A stretch of DNA of 8,214 nt from contig JAGRLQ010000002.1 of assembly GCA_020441735.1 (NCBI GenBank), positions 12,680 through 20,893 of the forward strand, in the 5' to 3' direction. Positions 6,010-8,214 of the stretch are shown piece after piece. Source of the stretch: Nitratireductor sp. (GTDB lineage: Bacteria; Pseudomonadota; Alphaproteobacteria; Rhizobiales; Rhizobiaceae). Positions within the stretch are counted from its first letter, which is position 1. Every line of letters starts with the position of its first letter. The notes beneath the pieces are model-generated. The model made no database searches, had not been told where the DNA came from, and saw only the letters and a list, made by a program, of their open reading frames with translations. Both the position numbers and the translations under genes were made by a program.

Positions 6010-6438
6010 ATGCATCCAGATACCCATACCGGCAATTTGATCGGGTTGGTAAGAGACGAGGCTGGCAACGATGCGGAAACCATGTACCGCATCGGAGAGC
6101 TTTCCCGTGAATTCAATGTAACCCTGCGCACGCTGCGTTTCTATGAAGACCGCAAGCTCCTGTCACCCAAGCGGGTCGGCTCCACGCGACTCTATTCCGC
6201 GGCTGACCGCGAGCGCCTGAAGCTCATTCTGCTGGCCAAGCGGTCCGGTTTCTCGCTTTCGGAGATCGAGGAGATTCTCGAGGTGAACGATCAGGATCAC
6301 CTTACCCGCGATGCGACGGAAAAACTGATCAGCAAGTTCAAGCGCCAGGTTGGTGTCCTTTCCGATCAGAAGAAGGAAATCGACGAAGCGCTGGACGAGA
6401 TCAGCGAGACCATCAGCTATCTCGAAAGCCAGCTTTAA
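6010..6438 (+). CDS. MerR-family transcriptional regulator, LiuR-like
   Basis: 142-residue DNA-binding regulator. After a 24-residue N-terminal extension, residues 26-47 (YRIGELSREFNVTLRTLRFYED) are the MerR winged helix-turn-helix, with the wing around 48-63 (KLLSPKRVGSTRLYSA) and the second helical pair in 64-92 (DRERLKLILLAKRSGFSLSEIEEILEV). Residues 103-141 form the antiparallel dimerisation coiled coil. There is no Cys anywhere, so metal or redox sensing of the MerR/SoxR type is unlikely. The core resembles LiuR, the regulator of leucine/isovalerate and fatty-acid catabolism in proteobacteria (RFYE, GF-SL-EI-E spacing). It is followed by the acyl-CoA dehydrogenase gene on the same strand, fitting control of acyl-CoA degradation, with an acyl-CoA as possible inducer (inferred). 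Stop is TAA, and an intrinsic terminator follows at 6513-6550, so it is not obligately cotranscribed with the dehydrogenase. Confidence 0.9.
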   Translation: MHPDTHTGNLIGLVRDEAGNDAETMYRIGELSREFNVTLRTLRFYEDRKLLSPKRVGSTRLYSAADRERLKLILLAKRSGFSLSEIEEILEVNDQDHLTRDATEKLISKFKRQVGVLSDQKKEIDEALDEISETISYLESQL

Positions 6439-6512
6439 GGCCTTACCGGAAAGCGCAGGATCCCTGCCCTTTTGTGTGCCAATCGCCCATGGTGATTCGG
6501 CTGTTTCAGATC

Positions 6513-6550
6513 ACCCCTGCCGCGATTTGCTTCGTGGCAGGGGTATTTTG
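6513..6550 (+). terminator. Intrinsic terminator of the merR transcript
   Basis: ACCCCTGCC (6513-6521) pairs perfectly with GGCAGGGGT (6536-6544) as a nine-base GC-rich stem, followed by ATTTTG. An inner CGA/TCG pair can extend the hairpin. It lies 75 bp after the merR stop, separating that transcript from the dehydrogenase. Confidence 0.85.
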
Positions 6551-6650
6551 TTGCGCCTTGCACAGACCTGTCATCCTGCATACGTATTGTGAGTGATCCA
6601 ACACCATTCCCTCATGCAGCACGTCCGGCAACCATTCTTGTGACCGCCTT

Positions 6651-6686
6651 GCAAATTTTGACGTTTACGGAAGCGTAAGAATTTGC
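6651..6686. promoter_or_regulatory. 36-bp imperfect dyad upstream of the acyl-CoA dehydrogenase (candidate LiuR-like operator)
   Basis: GCAAATT (6651-6657) is the exact inverted complement of AATTTGC (6680-6686). Inside, ACGTTT (6661-6666) faces AAGCGT (6671-6676). Overall 14 of 18 opposed positions are complementary around the centre 6668/6669. It contains TTGACGTTTACGGAA (6658-6672), sharing ACGTTTAC with the site before merR. TTGACG (6658-6663) could be a -35 box, placing the dyad over the promoter as is normal for MerR activators; no good -10 at standard spacing was seen. Confidence 0.5.
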
Positions 6687-6850
6687 TAAAAGACACTCAG
6701 GTCATTCTTTACAGTGATACCGGCCAGTTGCGGGCATCGATCCGGAACGGTTTTGTCATGCATGCGTCTTACGGCATCATGAAAACATCATGAGATGTGT
6801 CGTTCCGGCAGCCATTGCAGGCTGCGGTCGTACACAATGAGAGGAAAAGC

Positions 6851-6854
6851 GAGG
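6851..6854 (+). promoter_or_regulatory. Ribosome binding site of the acyl-CoA dehydrogenase
   Basis: GAGG, five bases before ATG 6860, with another GAGG just upstream (6840-6843). It supports the start at 6860 over the in-frame ATG at 6797. Confidence 0.6.
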
Positions 6855-6859
6855 TCTTC

Positions 6860-8179
6860 ATGCCAGTTTACAGCGCTCCCGTGCAGGACACCCTGTTTGT
6901 GATCAACGAGATGCTCAATCTCGAGAAATATCACAACCTTCCGGGTTTCGAGGAAGCAACCCCGGACATGATCGAGGCCATTCTCGGCGAGGCGGCGAAA
7001 CTCTGCGAGGAAGTGCTGCAGCCGATCAACCAGTCCGGCGACCAGGAAGGCTGCACGAGGCATGACGACGGCTCGGTAACGACACCGAAAGGCTTCAAGG
7101 AAGCTTTCCAGGCCTACAAGGAAGGCGGCTGGATGGGGCTTTCCGCCGAGGCGGACTACGGCGGTCAAGGACTTCCTTACACGCTGCATTCGGCGGTTGG
7201 TGAATATCTGATATCTTCCAACATGGCATTTTCCATGTATCCGGGACTGACCCAGGGCGCGATTGCCGCCATTCAGGTCCATGGCTCCGACGAACAGAAG
7301 CAGACCTATCTGCCGAAGATGATCGAGGGCACCTGGACCGGCACCATGAACCTGACGGAGCCCCATTGCGGCACCGATCTGGGCATGCTGCGCACAAAGG
7401 CGGTTCCTGCCGGTGACGGCAGCTACAAAATTTCAGGGCAGAAAATTTTCATTTCCGCCGGCGAGCACGATCTCTCCGACAACATCATTCACCTTGTACT
7501 GGCGCGCATCGAAGGCGCACCGGAAGGCACCAAGGGCATCTCGCTGTTCATCGTGCCGAAATTCGTTCTCGATGGCGCTGGCAATCCCGGCGAGCGCAAC
7601 GGTGTCAGCTGCGGCTCGATCGAGGAGAAAATGGGCATTCATGCCAATTCCACCTGCGTTCTCAACTATGACGATGCAGTGGGCTATCTGATCGGCGAGG
7701 AAAACCGCGGCCTCAACGCCATGTTCGTCATGATGAACGAGGCGCGGCTCGGCGTCGGCCTGCAGGGGCTGGCGATTTCGGAAGCTGCCTATCAGAACGC
7801 GGTTACCTACGCCAATGAGCGCATTCAGGGCCGTTCGCTGACCGGTCCGAAGTTTCCCGACAAGAAAGCCGATCCGATCATCGTGCATCCGGACGTGCGC
7901 CGCATGCTGATGGATATCAGGGCGATCAACGAGGCAGGCCGCGCCTTCATGTTGTGGACGGCACTGCAGGGCGACATCTCGCACCGCGCCGCCTCGGAAG
8001 AAGAGCGCCAACATGCCGATGACCTGATGGGGCTTCTGACCCCGATCATCAAGGGCGTGCTCACCGACAAGGGATTTGAAAACGCCGTCAAGGCGCAGCA
8101 GGTCTATGGTGGCCATGGCTATATCAAGGAATGGGGCAAGAGCCAGTTCGTGCGCGATGCCCGCATTGCCAAGATCTAA
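6860..8179 (+). CDS. Acyl-CoA dehydrogenase (FadE-type), truncated by in-frame stop before the catalytic Glu
   Basis: 439 residues of a flavin acyl-CoA dehydrogenase, which would catalyse the first, alpha-beta desaturation step of beta-oxidation. The start at 6860 (MPVYSAPVQDTLFVINEML) matches the usual N terminus of this roughly 590-600-residue subfamily. Visible parts: N-terminal helical domain (about 35-158), FAD-binding signature NLTEPHCGTDLGMLRTKA (164-181), middle beta domain (162-275), and C-terminal helical domain from 283 with EARLGVGLQG (294-303) and QVYGGHGYIKEWGKSQFVRDARIAKI (414-439). The frame then hits TAA (8177-8179) where the family has Tyr of IYEG, and continues EGANGIQALDLV. 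The encoded protein therefore lacks the Glu that acts as catalytic base and the last 150 or so residues, including the C-terminal extension domain. Codon use up to the stop looks normal, so decay would be very recent; an assembly error is possible. A LiuR-like regulator lies upstream; in rhizobia I recall thiolase and hydroxyacyl-CoA dehydrogenase genes following (not visible here). Confidence 0.88.
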   Translation: MPVYSAPVQDTLFVINEMLNLEKYHNLPGFEEATPDMIEAILGEAAKLCEEVLQPINQSGDQEGCTRHDDGSVTTPKGFKEAFQAYKEGGWMGLSAEADYGGQGLPYTLHSAVGEYLISSNMAFSMYPGLTQGAIAAIQVHGSDEQKQTYLPKMIEGTWTGTMNLTEPHCGTDLGMLRTKAVPAGDGSYKISGQKIFISAGEHDLSDNIIHLVLARIEGAPEGTKGISLFIVPKFVLDGAGNPGERNGVSCGSIEEKMGIHANSTCVLNYDDAVGYLIGEENRGLNAMFVMMNEARLGVGLQGLAISEAAYQNAVTYANERIQGRSLTGPKFPDKKADPIIVHPDVRRMLMDIRAINEAGRAFMLWTALQGDISHRAASEEERQHADDLMGLLTPIIKGVLTDKGFENAVKAQQVYGGHGYIKEWGKSQFVRDARIAKI

Positions 8180-8214
8180 GAAGGCGCCAACGGCATCCAG
8201 GCGCTCGACCTTGT
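8177..8214 (+). pseudogene. In-frame ochre codon and continuation of the acyl-CoA dehydrogenase frame
   Basis: TAA at 8177-8179 is followed in the same frame by codons for E G A N G I Q A L D L, and the next codon begins GT (V), up to the window edge. Family members read IYEGTNGIQALDLV at this point, so one substitution (TAT or TAC to TAA) explains the stop; the reading frame is not shifted. The rest of the C-terminal part should lie beyond the right edge. Confidence 0.8.

Larger units (their letters stand above)
6551..6859. other. Leader and promoter region of the acyl-CoA dehydrogenase
   Basis: 309 bp between the merR terminator and the dehydrogenase start. It carries the ACGTTTAC dyad (6651-6686), an eight-base inverted repeat CCGGAACG/CGTTCCGG (6742-6749, 6801-6808), a direct repeat CATCATGA (6775-6782, 6786-6793) and a hairpin GCAGCC/GGCTGC (6808-6825). 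The dehydrogenase frame is open from an ATG at 6797, but that stretch (MSFRQPLQAAVVHNERKSEVF) has no family resemblance. I see no other gene here. Confidence 0.55.

Noticed and set aside
6797..6859. Upstream in-frame start for the acyl-CoA dehydrogenase
   Set aside because: The added 21 residues do not resemble the family, no ribosome site precedes 6797, and MPVYSAPVQDTLFV at 6860 is the usual N terminus.
8177..8179. Recoding of TAA as a sense codon
   Set aside because: TAA is used as the ordinary stop of merR in this window, so a changed genetic code is not supported; nonsense mutation or sequence error is simpler.

Overview
The window looks like chromosomal DNA from an alphaproteobacterium, most likely of the Hyphomicrobiales (rhizobia and relatives). 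The GC-rich coding style, a PodJ-type polarity protein, the ligase-associated Lhr-like helicase and the LiuR-like MerR / acyl-CoA dehydrogenase pair all point there. Taxonomy is inferred from protein families only. No RNA gene, insertion sequence, prophage or CRISPR array was seen.

Layout, left to right. (1) 1-1012, minus strand: first 337 codons of a ligase-associated DEXH-box helicase whose 3' end lies off the left edge. (2) 1173-1439, plus strand: a small glycine-zipper lipoprotein, divergent from the helicase. A dyad at 1064-1100 sits in the space between them. (3) 1467-1976, minus: a five-helix inner-membrane DUF3429 protein, convergent with the lipoprotein. (4) 2013-5396, minus: a 1127-residue PodJ-like polarity protein with a cytoplasmic coiled-coil part, one membrane helix, periplasmic Sel1 repeats and a peptidoglycan-binding domain. 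Only 36 bp separate it from the DUF3429 gene, so the two are probably cotranscribed. (5) 5397-6009: a 613-bp divergent intergenic region holding CtrA-like half-sites, two copies of an ACGTTTAC motif, hairpins and a possible 51-residue small ORF. (6) 6010-6438, plus: a MerR-family regulator resembling LiuR, followed by a good intrinsic terminator. (7) 6439-6859: leader and operator region with a 36-bp imperfect dyad containing a third ACGTTTAC. (8) 6860-8179, plus: a FadE-type acyl-CoA dehydrogenase.

Two observations stand out. First, the acyl-CoA dehydrogenase frame is cut by an ochre codon exactly where the family has the Tyr of its YEG motif, one residue before the catalytic Glu. The same frame then continues with recognisable family sequence (EGANGIQALDLV) to the window end. 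As written the gene encodes a catalytically dead, C-terminally truncated protein, so it is a recent pseudogene, a sequencing error or an unusual readthrough case. Second, ACGTTTAC occurs three times, all in intergenic DNA: beside the podJ start, upstream of the small ORF and merR, and upstream of the dehydrogenase. This suggests an operator set for the LiuR-like regulator, covering itself and the fatty or branched-chain acyl-CoA gene next to it.

Apart from these points the gene content is ordinary core alphaproteobacterial material. I see no defence or mobile system. The most plausible new element is the small ORF between podJ and merR, and its evidence is only moderate.
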